Below, one piece after another: positions 10,755-18,700 of a stretch of 35,147 nucleotides of DNA. Position numbers and translations under genes: made by a program. Below the pieces are notes generated by a model. That model made no database searches and was not told the origin of the DNA. It saw only the letters and a program-made list of their open reading frames with translations. This DNA is from Myxococcota bacterium (GTDB lineage Bacteria > Myxococcota_A > UBA9160 > UBA6930), in the NCBI GenBank assembly GCA_030065975.1, contig JASJCN010000040.1:1-35147 (forward strand), in the 5' to 3' direction. Position 1 is the first letter of the stretch, and every line of letters begins with the position of its first letter.

Positions 10755-11225
10755 CTAGTACACGCCCCCGAGCTTCGCGTGGTCCCAGCTCACGATCCTC
10801 TCGGGCCGCACGCGGATCGCGACCCGCTTCTCCGCGGTCTTCCGCATGCCGGCGCGCACGGCCTCGTTGGTGGGATCCATGTCGCCGGTGTTGCGCGACG
10901 CCACCTTCATCAGGGTGTCGATCACCTTCTCGGTGTCGGGCACGAGCTCGGCCTCACCGTAGATCACCACACCGCGCAGCTTCGCGTACTCGGTGCCGTC
11001 CTCGGCCAGCAGACTCACGCGGGGATCGCGCTCGAGGTTCTTGATCTTCTGGCTCCTGGCGAAGGTCGTCATCAGCACCGCACCGTCGTCGTCCACGGCG
11101 AACCACATGGGCATCGGGTGGGGCACGCCGTCCTTCCCGATCGAGTTGATGATGATGGTCTGCGAGCCGTCGAGGAAGGCCTTCACCTCGTCGTCGCTCA
11201 TGCGGATCTGGTCGCGTCTGGACAT
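10755..11225 (-). CDS. PPOX-class flavin/deazaflavin-dependent oxidoreductase
   Basis: A 156-residue protein with a split-barrel fold of the pyridoxamine-5'-phosphate-oxidase-like group. Visible family features are IIINSIGKDGVPHPMPMWF, the strand AVLMTTFARSQKIKNLERDPRVSLL and the terminal VSWDHAKLGG. Related proteins bind FMN, F420 or haem and reduce small substrates. The cofactor cannot be decided from sequence alone, although the length and SQKIKNLERDPRV segment resemble the F420-binding FDOR families. The stop codon touches the GTG of the amidohydrolase, so the two probably act in the same pathway. ATG at 11225 chosen as the first start; a second ATG at 11201 (MSDDEV) is possible because neither has a strong Shine-Dalgarno. 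Confidence 0.82.
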   Translation of the reverse strand: MSRRDQIRMSDDEVKAFLDGSQTIIINSIGKDGVPHPMPMWFAVDDDGAVLMTTFARSQKIKNLERDPRVSLLAEDGTEYAKLRGVVIYGEAELVPDTEKVIDTLMKVASRNTGDMDPTNEAVRAGMRKTAEKRVAIRVRPERIVSWDHAKLGGVY

Positions 11226-11261
11226 CTGGACGTGGGGCTCCGGGTTCGGGCGTCGGAAAGG

Positions 11262-11897
11262 TCAGGAGGAGCGGGGCTCGCGGGCACGGACGTCGCGCTC
11301 GAAGCTGGCGTTGCGCTCGCGCAGCGCCTGCTCGGCGTCGAGCCCGGCGCGTCGCGCGGCGTCGGCGAGGGCGAAGAGCCGCTCGGCGAGGGCCGCATCG
11401 TCTTCGATTCCGGCCGCCGCCGCGTCGCCAGCGACGTCGGCAGGCAGGAGGCCGGCCCGTTCGGCGCGGCGCTGGAGCTTCTGGGCGCGCAGGAGCGCCG
11501 GCAGGCCGAGCGGCACGTCGTCCACCGCGGACGCGGCTTCGCCGCGCTCGGCCTCCTTGATGGCCTCCCAGCTCACGCTCCCGGGCTCGGCATCGCCGAA
11601 CACGTGGGGATGGCGGCGCACCAGCTTGTCGGAGATCGCCCGCGCCACGTCCGAGAGGTCGAAGGCGCCCTCCTCCTCGGCCATGCGCGCGTGGTAGACG
11701 ACCTGCAGCAGGAGGTCGCCCAGCTCGTCGCAGAGCGCTTCGCGGTCGCCCCGCCGGATCGCGTCGTCGACCTCGTAGGCCTCCTCGATCGTGTACGGCG
11801 CGATGGTCTCGAAGCGCTGCTCGAGATCCCAGGCGCAGCCCCGCTCGGGATCCCGCAGCCGGGCCATGATGCCGACGAGGCGCTCCATCTCCTTCAC
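11262..11897 (-). CDS. mazG: MazG-family nucleoside triphosphate pyrophosphohydrolase
   Basis: About 211 residues. MazG hydrolyses (d)NTPs to monophosphates and pyrophosphate, sanitising the nucleotide pool and, in E. coli, lowering ppGpp. The signature parts are GIMARLRDPERGCAWDLEQ, the EExxE metal site in IEEAYEVDDAI, the second metal-binding ELGDLLLQVVYHARMAEEEG, and RRHPHVFGD. The N-terminal MazG domain is complete; the C-terminal one is reduced compared with the usual 260-residue enzyme, ending in an Ala/Arg-rich helical region. Starts at GTG 11897 (VKEMERLVG) or ATG 11888 (MERLVG) are both plausible; the GTG gives the longer conserved N-terminus. The gene lies 20 bases after an SGNH hydrolase and 36 bases before the PPOX gene. 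Confidence 0.88.
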   Translation of the reverse strand: MKEMERLVGIMARLRDPERGCAWDLEQRFETIAPYTIEEAYEVDDAIRRGDREALCDELGDLLLQVVYHARMAEEEGAFDLSDVARAISDKLVRRHPHVFGDAEPGSVSWEAIKEAERGEAASAVDDVPLGLPALLRAQKLQRRAERAGLLPADVAGDAAAAGIEDDAALAERLFALADAARRAGLDAEQALRERNASFERDVRAREPRSS

Positions 11898-11917
11898 GCC
11901 GGGGAGTATAGGGGCAC

Positions 11918-12631
11918 TCAGCGCGCGTCGTACGCGCGGACGAGCAGCGGCCGCAGCACCTCCGTCCAGGCGGCGTAGCCCGTCCCGTTCAGGTGCAGCC
12001 CGTCGAAGAGGAAGACGTCGTCGCGGGGCTCGCCGCCCGCGAGTAGCGGAGTGGCGAGGTCCACGTAGTGCAAGCGCTCGTCTCCTGCGGAGAAGGCCTC
12101 GACGGCCGCGTTCGCCTCGCTCATCGCGGGCCAGCGTTCCCAGCGCAGCTTCGAGGGCTTGATCGAGAGGAAGTAGAGATGCGTCTCCGGGAGCTTCGCG
12201 TGGACACGCGCCACGAGTTCCTGGTACTCGCGCAGAACGCGTGCGGGCTCCTTGCCGCTCCCGGCGGCCAGGTCGTTGTCGCCGGCGTAGACGACGACGA
12301 TGCGGGGGGCGTAGGGGAGCACCACGCGATCCAGGTTGTGGAGCACGTGCTCGAGGTGCGCGCCCCCGAAGCCGCGGTTGATCACCGGGAGGGGAGCCAT
12401 GTCGGAGGCCAGGCTCCGCCAGAGACGGATGCTCGAGCTGCCCACGAAGAGGATCCCGTCCGGCGCGGGCGGGGCCTCGCGGTCGGCCTCCTCGAAGGCC
12501 ACGATCGCGTCCTCGAAGAAGGCCGGGTCCCCGCTCGCCTTGCCCATCTGGGAGGCCAGCCAGTAGAGGGCGCCGAGCCCGAGGACGATCGTGACCGTCA
12601 GGCTGACGAGCACCCACTTCCACCAGGCCAT
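11918..12631 (-). CDS. SGNH/GDSL-family hydrolase with N-terminal membrane anchor
   Basis: A 237-residue protein with one hydrophobic N-terminal helix (WVLVSLTVTIVLGLGALYWL, preceded by MAWWK), so probably membrane-anchored or exported with the catalytic domain in the periplasm. SGNH blocks are visible: block I GILFVGSSSIRLW with the nucleophile Ser, block II INRGFGGAHLEHVLHN, block III VVYAGDNDLAAGSG with the Asn, and block V LFDGLHLNGTGYAAW with the Asp-x-x-His pair. Members hydrolyse esters, often on acyl or acetylated sugars; the substrate here is not known. The start ATG is 5 bases after the uvrA stop, so it is likely co-transcribed with uvrA, though the functions are unrelated. Confidence 0.85.
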   Translation of the reverse strand: MAWWKWVLVSLTVTIVLGLGALYWLASQMGKASGDPAFFEDAIVAFEEADREAPPAPDGILFVGSSSIRLWRSLASDMAPLPVINRGFGGAHLEHVLHNLDRVVLPYAPRIVVVYAGDNDLAAGSGKEPARVLREYQELVARVHAKLPETHLYFLSIKPSKLRWERWPAMSEANAAVEAFSAGDERLHYVDLATPLLAGGEPRDDVFLFDGLHLNGTGYAAWTEVLRPLLVRAYDAR

Positions 12632-12636
12632 GGGGG

Positions 12637-15477
12637 CTACAGCACCTGGCGCAGGTAGCGCCCGGTGAAGCTGGCCTTGCACTTGGCCACCTCCTCCGGG
12701 GTGCCGGCTGCAACGATCTCGCCGCCTGCGTCTCCGCCCTCGGGCCCGAGATCGACGATCCAGTCGGCGCAGCGGATCACGTCGAGGTTGTGCTCGATCA
12801 CGACGACGGTGTTGCCGGCATCGACGAGGCGGTTCAGCACCATCAGGAGCTTCTTCAGGTCGTCGAAGTGCAGGCCGGTGGTGGGCTCGTCGAGGATGTA
12901 GAGGGTGCGGCCGGTGGCCGTCTTCGAGAGCTCGCGGGCGAGCTTGATGCGCTGGGCCTCCCCGCCCGAGAGCGTGGGCGAGGGCTGGCCGAGCTTCACG
13001 TAGCCGAGGCCCACCTCGGAGAGGGTCTTCAAGCCCGCCAGCACCTTCGACTGGTTCGCGAACACGTCGAGCGCCTCGTCGACCGAGAGGTCGAGCACCT
13101 CGGCCACGTTCAGGCCCTTGAAGCGCACCCGGAGCGTCGCCTCGTTGAAGCGCTGGCCCTTGCACACCTCGCAGGGCACGAAGACGTCGGGCAGGAAGTG
13201 CATCTCGATGCGCTTCACGCCGTCGCCCTCGCAGGCCTCGCAGCGCCCGCCCTTCACGTTGAAGGAGAAGCGCCCGGGCTGGAAGCCGTAGGTGCGGGCT
13301 TCCTGGGTCTGGGCGAACACCTTGCGGATCTCGTCGAAGATCTTCGTGTACGTCGCGGGGTTGCTGCGCGGCGTGCGGCCGATGGGCCGCTGATCGATGT
13401 CGATCACCTTGTCGATCAGCCCGAGTCCGCGGATGCGCTTGTGGGCGCCGGGGACCTCCGGACTCTTGTAGAGCACGCGCTTGCAGCCGGGGTAGAGGAT
13501 CTTGTTGACGAGGGTGCTCTTGCCCGCGCCCGAGACGCCGGTCACCGCCACGAGGGCCTCGAGGGGGATCTCGAGATCCACGTCCTTCAGGTTGTGCTCC
13601 GAGGCGCCCTCGACGATCACCTTGTCGCCGCTCCCCCGGCGGCGCTTGCGCGGCGTCTCGATCTCGAGCCGGCCCGACAGGTACTTCCCGGTCACCGACT
13701 TGCTCGAGCGCTTGAGCTGGGCGGGCGTTCCGGAGAAGACGATCTCGCCGCCCGTGACCCCGGCGCCGGGGCCGAAGTCGAGCACGTGGTCGGCCTCCTC
13801 GATGGTCTCCTGGTCGTGCTCGACCACCACCACGGTGTTGCCGATGTCGCGCAGGCGCTTGAGCGTCGCGAGCAGGCGCGCGTTGTCGCGCTGATGCAGG
13901 CCGATCGACGGCTCGTCGAGGATGTAGAGCACGCCGGTGAGCTCGCTTCCGATCTGGCTCGCGAGACGGATGCGCTGGCTCTCGCCGCCCGAGAGCGAGG
14001 GGCCGGGACGATCGAGCATGAGATACCCGAGCCCCACGTCGATCAGGAAGCCCAGGCGGTTGCCGATCTCCTTCAGGACCTCGCTCGCGATCTGCTTGCG
14101 GGTGCGGTCGAGCTTGAGCCCGGCGATGAAGTCGCGCGCCTCGAGGATGGTGGCCGAGGCCAGCTCGGGCAGGCTCTTGCCGCCGACCAGCACCGCACAG
14201 GACTCGCCGCGCAGACGCCGCCCCTGACAGCTCGAGCACTGGGAGTCGGAGAGGTAACGCACGTAGTACTTGCGCATGCCCTCGGACTTGGTCTGGCGGA
14301 AGCGACGGTAGAGCTCGTTGAGCACGCCCTCGAAGCGGCGCTCGAACTCGATCTTCCCGCTCGCGAACTTCATGCTCATCGCGATGCGCTTGCCGCCCGA
14401 GCCGTGGAGGAGCAGCTCGCGGTGCTTCTTCGGCAGCTTGTTCCACGGCCGGTCGAAGTCGATCTTGTACATCTTCGCCAGGTTCTGCAGCAGCGAGCCG
14501 GTCCAGCTCTCGGATCGCTCCATCACCTTGGCCCAGGGCTCGATGGCGCCCTCGCGCACGCTCTTGGTGGGATCGGGAACCACGAGCTCCGGATCCATTT
14601 CGGGCTTCGTGCCGAGTCCATTGCAATCCGGGCACATGCCGAGCGGCGAGTTGAACGAGAAGCTCTGGGGCGAGAGCTCGGGAAAGCCGATCTCGCAGTG
14701 GTGGCAGTAGAGGTGCTCGGAGTAGAGGTGCTCCTCACCGTCCACGACCTGCACGCGCAGCCCGCCCTCGCCCTTGCGCAGCGCCGTCTCCACCGAGTCG
14801 GTCACGCGCTTGGTGAAGGCCGCGTCGCGGTCGCCCGGTGCGGCGAGCCGATCGATCACGACGTCGATGGTGTGCTTGCGCTTCTTGTCGAGCGTCGGGA
14901 GCTCGTCGTCGCGGTAGATCTCGCCGTCGATCCGGAAGCGGCCGTAGCCCTCCTGGACGGCCTCCTTCAGGACGTCGCGATGCTCGCCCTTCCGCGCCTC
15001 GATCAGGCGCGCGAGGAGCAGGAAGCGGGTCTTCTTCGGGAGCGCCACCAGCCGGTCGACGATCTCGGCCGAGGAGAGCGACTCGACCGGGCGGCCACAC
15101 TGATGGCAGTGCTGCTCGCCGATGCGCGCGAAGAGAACCCGCAGGTAGTCCTGGATCTCGGTGATCGTCCCGACGGTGGAGCGCGGGTTGTTGCTGGCGG
15201 CCTTCTGCTCGATGCTGATCGTCGGCGAGAGCCCGCGGATGTGGTCGTAGCGGGGCTTCTCCATCTGGCCGAGGAACTGCCGGGCGTAGGCGGAGAGCGA
15301 CTCGACGTAGCGACGCTGGCCCTCGGCGTAGACCGTGTCGAACGCCAGCGAGCTCTTGCCCGAGCCCGACGGCCCGGTGAACACCACCAGCTTGTGCTTG
15401 GGGATGTCGGCGTCCACGCGCTTGAGGTTGTGCTCTGCCGCGCCGCGGACTTCGATGAACTCTTGCTTGGGGGGCAT
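12637..15477 (-). CDS. uvrA: UvrABC excinuclease subunit A
   Basis: A 946-residue protein, full length for UvrA (about 940). It finds bulky DNA lesions and loads UvrB in nucleotide excision repair. Both ABC modules are present: Walker A FTGPSGSGKSSLAFDT near residue 35, and VTGVSGAGKSTLVNKILYP in the second half; signatures LSGGESQRIRLASQIG and LSGGEAQRIKLARELS; Walker B LYILDEPSIGLHQRD and LYILDEPTTGLHFDD. Zinc-binding Cys sets include CHHCEIGF...CPDCNGLG in the first module and CEACEGDG...CEVCKGQ in the second. The start at ATG 15477 gives the typical QEFIEVRGAAEHNLK N-terminus. No LexA-like operator is visible in the 62-base gap upstream. It is divergent from the TSUP gene and leads the minus-strand run of ten genes. 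Confidence 0.98.
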   Translation of the reverse strand: MPPKQEFIEVRGAAEHNLKRVDADIPKHKLVVFTGPSGSGKSSLAFDTVYAEGQRRYVESLSAYARQFLGQMEKPRYDHIRGLSPTISIEQKAASNNPRSTVGTITEIQDYLRVLFARIGEQHCHQCGRPVESLSSAEIVDRLVALPKKTRFLLLARLIEARKGEHRDVLKEAVQEGYGRFRIDGEIYRDDELPTLDKKRKHTIDVVIDRLAAPGDRDAAFTKRVTDSVETALRKGEGGLRVQVVDGEEHLYSEHLYCHHCEIGFPELSPQSFSFNSPLGMCPDCNGLGTKPEMDPELVVPDPTKSVREGAIEPWAKVMERSESWTGSLLQNLAKMYKIDFDRPWNKLPKKHRELLLHGSGGKRIAMSMKFASGKIEFERRFEGVLNELYRRFRQTKSEGMRKYYVRYLSDSQCSSCQGRRLRGESCAVLVGGKSLPELASATILEARDFIAGLKLDRTRKQIASEVLKEIGNRLGFLIDVGLGYLMLDRPGPSLSGGESQRIRLASQIGSELTGVLYILDEPSIGLHQRDNARLLATLKRLRDIGNTVVVVEHDQETIEEADHVLDFGPGAGVTGGEIVFSGTPAQLKRSSKSVTGKYLSGRLEIETPRKRRRGSGDKVIVEGASEHNLKDVDLEIPLEALVAVTGVSGAGKSTLVNKILYPGCKRVLYKSPEVPGAHKRIRGLGLIDKVIDIDQRPIGRTPRSNPATYTKIFDEIRKVFAQTQEARTYGFQPGRFSFNVKGGRCEACEGDGVKRIEMHFLPDVFVPCEVCKGQRFNEATLRVRFKGLNVAEVLDLSVDEALDVFANQSKVLAGLKTLSEVGLGYVKLGQPSPTLSGGEAQRIKLARELSKTATGRTLYILDEPTTGLHFDDLKKLLMVLNRLVDAGNTVVVIEHNLDVIRCADWIVDLGPEGGDAGGEIVAAGTPEEVAKCKASFTGRYLRQVL

Positions 15478-15539
15478 GGACCCGACGAGTTTCCTTGCTT
15501 TGCCGTCGCGGCGCCAGCGGCGACGCCTACACTGCTGCC

Positions 15540-16334
15540 ATGTTCGAGCCGCTGGGTCCGGAATCGCTCGGCGCCCTGCTGGCGCAGGCCGACGTAGGCG
15601 CCCTCGGAGCGAGCGCCCTCGCCCTCTTCTTCGTGCTGGGGGTCGTGTTCGTCGCCTCGGGAACCCAGGGCTTCCTGGGCTTCGGCTTCGGGATGATGGC
15701 CATGACGGGCCTCACCCTGTCCTTCGACCTCGTCCACGCCGCCGGGGTGGTGAACGTGACGGGGCTGCTCGTGAACCTGGGCGTGTTCTTTGCCCTGCGC
15801 GGCGCGATCCTGTGGGGGCACCTGCGGTGGATCGCTCCCGCCATCGCCGTCGGCGTGGTCGGCGGGGTCTTCGCCCTGGGGAGCTTCCCGGCGGCGGGCA
15901 TGGTTCGCCTCCTCGGCGTCACCATCGTGGCGATCGCGGCCTGGAATCTCGTGGCTCCTCGGCTGCCGCGGCCGCGTTCGCGGTCGGTCGACGTGTCGGT
16001 GGGCGTGGTCTCGGGCGTCCTCGGCGGGGCCTTCAACACCGGCGGCCCGCCACTGGTCGCCCACCTGTACTCGACGGACCACGCGACCGACCGCATCAAG
16101 GCCACGATCCAGGCCCTGTTCATGGTGATCGGCCTGGCCCGGATCCCCATCGCAGCCGCTCAGGGGCTGATGCCGCCCGCGGTGTTCGTCGATTCGGCAC
16201 TGCTCATGCCCGTCGTCCTGCTCGGCGTCGCGACCGGCGTGCGCCTCGGACGCCGGGTCCCGGCGGAACGCTTCCGCAGGGTGGCCTGGTTCGCCCTCGG
16301 CGCCCTCGGCCTGATGCTGGCGGCCGGCGCGTGA
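15540..16334 (+). CDS. TSUP-family (TauE/SafE) membrane transporter
   Basis: A 264-residue inner-membrane protein with about eight hydrophobic helices arranged as two repeats. The paired motifs of the TSUP family are seen: ASGTQGFLGFGFGMMAMTG in the first half and SGVLGGAFNTGGPPLVAHLY in the second. Family members export or import sulfite, sulfoacetate, taurine-derived or other small organosulfur anions; the substrate here is unknown. The ATG at 15540 lies in the same frame as an upstream start at 15495 but fits the family N-terminus better. The last codons run into a 24-bp tandem repeat that continues beyond the stop. The gene is divergent from uvrA and followed 125 bases later by an enoyl-CoA hydratase-family gene. 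Confidence 0.85.
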   Translation: MFEPLGPESLGALLAQADVGALGASALALFFVLGVVFVASGTQGFLGFGFGMMAMTGLTLSFDLVHAAGVVNVTGLLVNLGVFFALRGAILWGHLRWIAPAIAVGVVGGVFALGSFPAAGMVRLLGVTIVAIAAWNLVAPRLPRPRSRSVDVSVGVVSGVLGGAFNTGGPPLVAHLYSTDHATDRIKATIQALFMVIGLARIPIAAAQGLMPPAVFVDSALLMPVVLLGVATGVRLGRRVPAERFRRVAWFALGALGLMLAAGA

Positions 16335-16342
16335 CGCAGCGG

Positions 16343-16414
16343 GCTGGCCGGCGCGTAGCGCGACCAGCTGGCCGGCGCGTAGCGCGACTCGCTGGCCGGC
16401 GCGTAGCGCCGACG
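16343..16414. repeat. 24-bp tandem repeat, three copies, with a degenerate copy in the TSUP gene end
   Basis: Three head-to-tail units begin at 16343, 16367 and 16391, each opening GCTGGCCGGCGCGTAGCGC and differing mainly in the last few bases. A diverged 27-base unit (16316-16342, GCTGGCGGCCGGCGCGTGAC...) covers the last codons and stop of the TSUP gene, so the array seems to have grown from coding sequence. Each unit contains GCGCGTAGCGC, a small inverted repeat. There are no spacers, so this is not CRISPR. Confidence 0.9.
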
Positions 16415-16459
16415 AGACGCACGAGCCGTGCGCTACCGTCGGCCGCCGGAGGTACTTCC

Positions 16460-17293
16460 GTGTACGAGCAGCTCCTCTACGACGTCGAGGACCCGATCGC
16501 CACCATCACCCTGAACCGGCCCGAGCGCCTCAACGCCTTCACCAACCGGATGGGGGACGAGCTCAAGCACGCCATCGCCACGGCGGAAGAGGACCCGAGC
16601 GTGGTGGCCATCCTCCTGACCGGCGCCGGCCGGGGCTTCTGCGCGGGCGCCGACCTGAAGGGCCTCGAGGCCATCGGCGAGGGGCGCGGAATGGACACGG
16701 GCGACGGCGCACCGAGCCAGTCCCTCGACGCGAGCCCCGGTGACCCCTCCATGGGCGACTCGTTCCAGGGTCCCTACTCGTACATGCTGTCGGTCCGCAA
16801 GCCGATCATCGCGGCGATCAACGGCCCCATCGCCGGCCTCGGCTTCGCCATCGCCTTGTTCGCCGACATGCGCTTCGCCTCGGACCGCGCCAAGTTCACC
16901 ACCGCCTTCTCCCAGCGCGGGCTGATCGCGGAGTGGGGCATCGGCTGGACCCTGCCGCGCCTGGTGGGCACCGCACACGCCCTCGACCTCCTGATGTCGG
17001 GTCGCAAGTTCGACGCCGCCGAGGCCGAGCGCATCGGCCTGGTGAACCGCACCCTGCCCCACGACGAGCTGCTGCCCTTCGTACGGCAGTACGCGCGGGA
17101 TCTGGCCGCGAACGCCTCGCCGGCGTCGATGGCCATCATGAAGCGACAGGTCTACTCACGCCTCACGTCGGAGCTCGGGCCGGCCATGGACGAGTCGATC
17201 CGCCTGATGCAGGAGAGCTTCGACCGCCCGGACTTCAAGGAAGGCGTACGCAGCTTCCTCGACGGCCGCAAGCCGAAGTTCGAGCGCGTCTAG
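16460..17293 (+). CDS. Enoyl-CoA hydratase/isomerase (crotonase) family protein
   Basis: A 277-residue crotonase-fold enzyme acting on an acyl-CoA thioester. The oxyanion-hole segments are GRGFCAGADLKG and KPIIAAINGPIAGLGFAIAL. The position of the first catalytic Glu of hydratases (GGCELA in rat crotonase) is Ala here (GLGFAIAL). An acidic residue is present in the second site region (RGLIAEWGIGWTLPRLVG). This fits a hydratase/isomerase relative more than a standard hydratase, and the true reaction is open. A 20-residue acidic insert (about residues 75-95) precedes the second oxyanion strand. The GTG start at 16460 is preceded by GGAGG seven bases upstream. Its TAG stop is followed in the same frame by the hemN region. 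Confidence 0.88.
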   Translation: MYEQLLYDVEDPIATITLNRPERLNAFTNRMGDELKHAIATAEEDPSVVAILLTGAGRGFCAGADLKGLEAIGEGRGMDTGDGAPSQSLDASPGDPSMGDSFQGPYSYMLSVRKPIIAAINGPIAGLGFAIALFADMRFASDRAKFTTAFSQRGLIAEWGIGWTLPRLVGTAHALDLLMSGRKFDAAEAERIGLVNRTLPHDELLPFVRQYARDLAANASPASMAIMKRQVYSRLTSELGPAMDESIRLMQESFDRPDFKEGVRSFLDGRKPKFERV

Positions 17294-17300
17294 AGGCCGC

Positions 17301-17314
17301 GGGAGATCGCCATC
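17301..17314 (+). promoter_or_regulatory. Shine-Dalgarno-like GGGAG with ATC at the conserved hemN N-terminus
   Basis: GGGAG (17301-17305) lies six bases before an ATC codon (17312-17314) in the hemN frame. The codons from there read IDLDHLERILPRYQRAV and align with the usual HemN N-terminus, but no ATG, GTG or TTG occurs between the preceding TAG (17291) and the GTG at 17360. A rare AUC start is a possible reading; it is inference. Confidence 0.4.
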
Positions 17315-17359
17315 GACCTCGATCATCTCGAGCGCATCCTGCCCCGCTACCAGCGGGCC

Positions 17360-18700
17360 GTGCCGCGGTACACGAGCTACCCCCCGGCGCCGGCCTGGGG
17401 CGAGACCTACGACGCGAACGACTTCCGGAGGGATCTCGCCGAGCTCGGCGAGCGCCCCGATCAGCCGCTCTCCCTCTACGTCCACGTCCCCTTCTGCGCG
17501 AGCCTCTGCCACTTCTGCGCCTGCAACCGGATCATCACGCGCGACACCGCTCTCCCGGCGCGCTACCTGGAGACGATGCGCCGCGAGATCGCGGCGATCC
17601 GTGAGGCCACCGCGGACACCGGCCGCCTGGCGAGTCAGCAGCACTGGGGCGGAGGCACGCCCACCCACCTCGACCCCGATCAGATCCGGAGCCTCTACGG
17701 GGCCCTCGTCGACGCGTTCCCCATGGCCCCGGATGCCGAGATCTCGATCGAGGTCGACCCTCGGGTGACGACCGAGGCGCACGTCGATGCGCTGCGTGAC
17801 TGCGGCTTCCGGCGCATGTCGATGGGCGTGCAGGACTTCGATCCGCGGGTGCAGGAGGCCGTCCATCGCATCCAGCCCGAGGCGCAGACGGGCGCGCTCG
17901 TCGAGCGTGCGCGCGCAGCGGGCTTCGAGAGCGTGAACTTCGACCTGATCTACGGGCTTCCCTACCAGACCGAAGAGAGCTTCTCGCGCACGCTCGACTC
18001 CGTGATCGCCCTCGCGCCGGATCGGCTCGCGCTGTACGCGTACGCCCACGTGACCTGGGTCGCCAAGCAGCAGCGGGGATTCGAGCGCAAGGACCTCCCC
18101 GCCCCCACGACTCGCCTGCGGATCATGCTGGGCGCGATCCGCCGCCTGCTCGACGCCGGCTACGAGTTCATCGGGCTCGACCACTTCGCACGGCCCGACG
18201 ACGAGCTCGCAAGCGCCCTGCGCGACGGGTCGCTGCGCCGGAACTTCATGGGGCACACGACGCAGGAGGGAGTCGAGCTCGTCGGCTTCGGCCCGAGTGC
18301 GATCAGCGAGCTCTCGGACAGCTACGCGCAGTCGAAGCGGGATCTCGGCGCGTGGGAGACCGCCGTCGAGTCGGGCGGGGTCGCGACGCTGCGAGGCTTC
18401 CGGCTCTCGGCCGACGACCAGGAGCAGCGTTGGCTCATCTCCCGGCTGATCAGCCTGGGCTCCATCGACGCGGCCGACTTCGCGCAGCGATTCGGGAAGA
18501 CCCTCGCCTCGAGCCACGCCACCGAGCTCTCACGCCTCGGCCCGGCCGCCGAGGACGGTCTGGTGGACGTCGCCGTCGACGGGTCCGTCCGGGTCACCCC
18601 GGCCGGTCGCCTGCTCGTCCGGAACCTCGCGACCGTCTTCGACCGCTACCTCCCCGACCCGAAGGACGACGGGAAGAAGGTCTTCAGTCAGTCCGTGTGA
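17360..18700 (+). CDS. hemN: Oxygen-independent coproporphyrinogen III oxidase
   Basis: A radical SAM enzyme that decarboxylates two propionate side chains of coproporphyrinogen III to give protoporphyrinogen IX without oxygen. The 4Fe-4S ligands are CASLCHFC (Cys46, 50 and 53 from the GTG start), followed by another Cys as usual. Other HemN features are the PRYTSYP N-terminus, HWGGGTPTHL, EIDP-like IEVDPR, MGVQDFDPRVQEAVHRIQ, NFDLIYGLPYQT and GLDHFARPDDELA. From the GTG it is 446 residues, about 16 short of the family; the conserved N-terminal residues lie just upstream in frame without a standard start codon, so the true start may be earlier. The 3' end overlaps the convergent metallophosphoesterase gene by 17 bases. 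Confidence 0.93.
   Translation: MPRYTSYPPAPAWGETYDANDFRRDLAELGERPDQPLSLYVHVPFCASLCHFCACNRIITRDTALPARYLETMRREIAAIREATADTGRLASQQHWGGGTPTHLDPDQIRSLYGALVDAFPMAPDAEISIEVDPRVTTEAHVDALRDCGFRRMSMGVQDFDPRVQEAVHRIQPEAQTGALVERARAAGFESVNFDLIYGLPYQTEESFSRTLDSVIALAPDRLALYAYAHVTWVAKQQRGFERKDLPAPTTRLRIMLGAIRRLLDAGYEFIGLDHFARPDDELASALRDGSLRRNFMGHTTQEGVELVGFGPSAISELSDSYAQSKRDLGAWETAVESGGVATLRGFRLSADDQEQRWLISRLISLGSIDAADFAQRFGKTLASSHATELSRLGPAAEDGLVDVAVDGSVRVTPAGRLLVRNLATVFDRYLPDPKDDGKKVFSQSV

Noticed and set aside
15478-15539. LexA/SOS operator between uvrA and the TSUP gene
   Set aside because: I looked for CTGT-N8-ACAG and GAAC-type boxes in the 62-base gap and saw none. A TACACT hexamer near 15528 has no partner -35 at a suitable distance.
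12790-15597. A 935-residue plus-strand open frame opposite uvrA
   Set aside because: uvrA motifs on the minus strand are complete, and the antisense translation has no recognisable domain and unnatural composition.
16343-16414. CRISPR-like repeat array
   Set aside because: The units are head to tail with no spacers, only three copies, and no cas gene is nearby.
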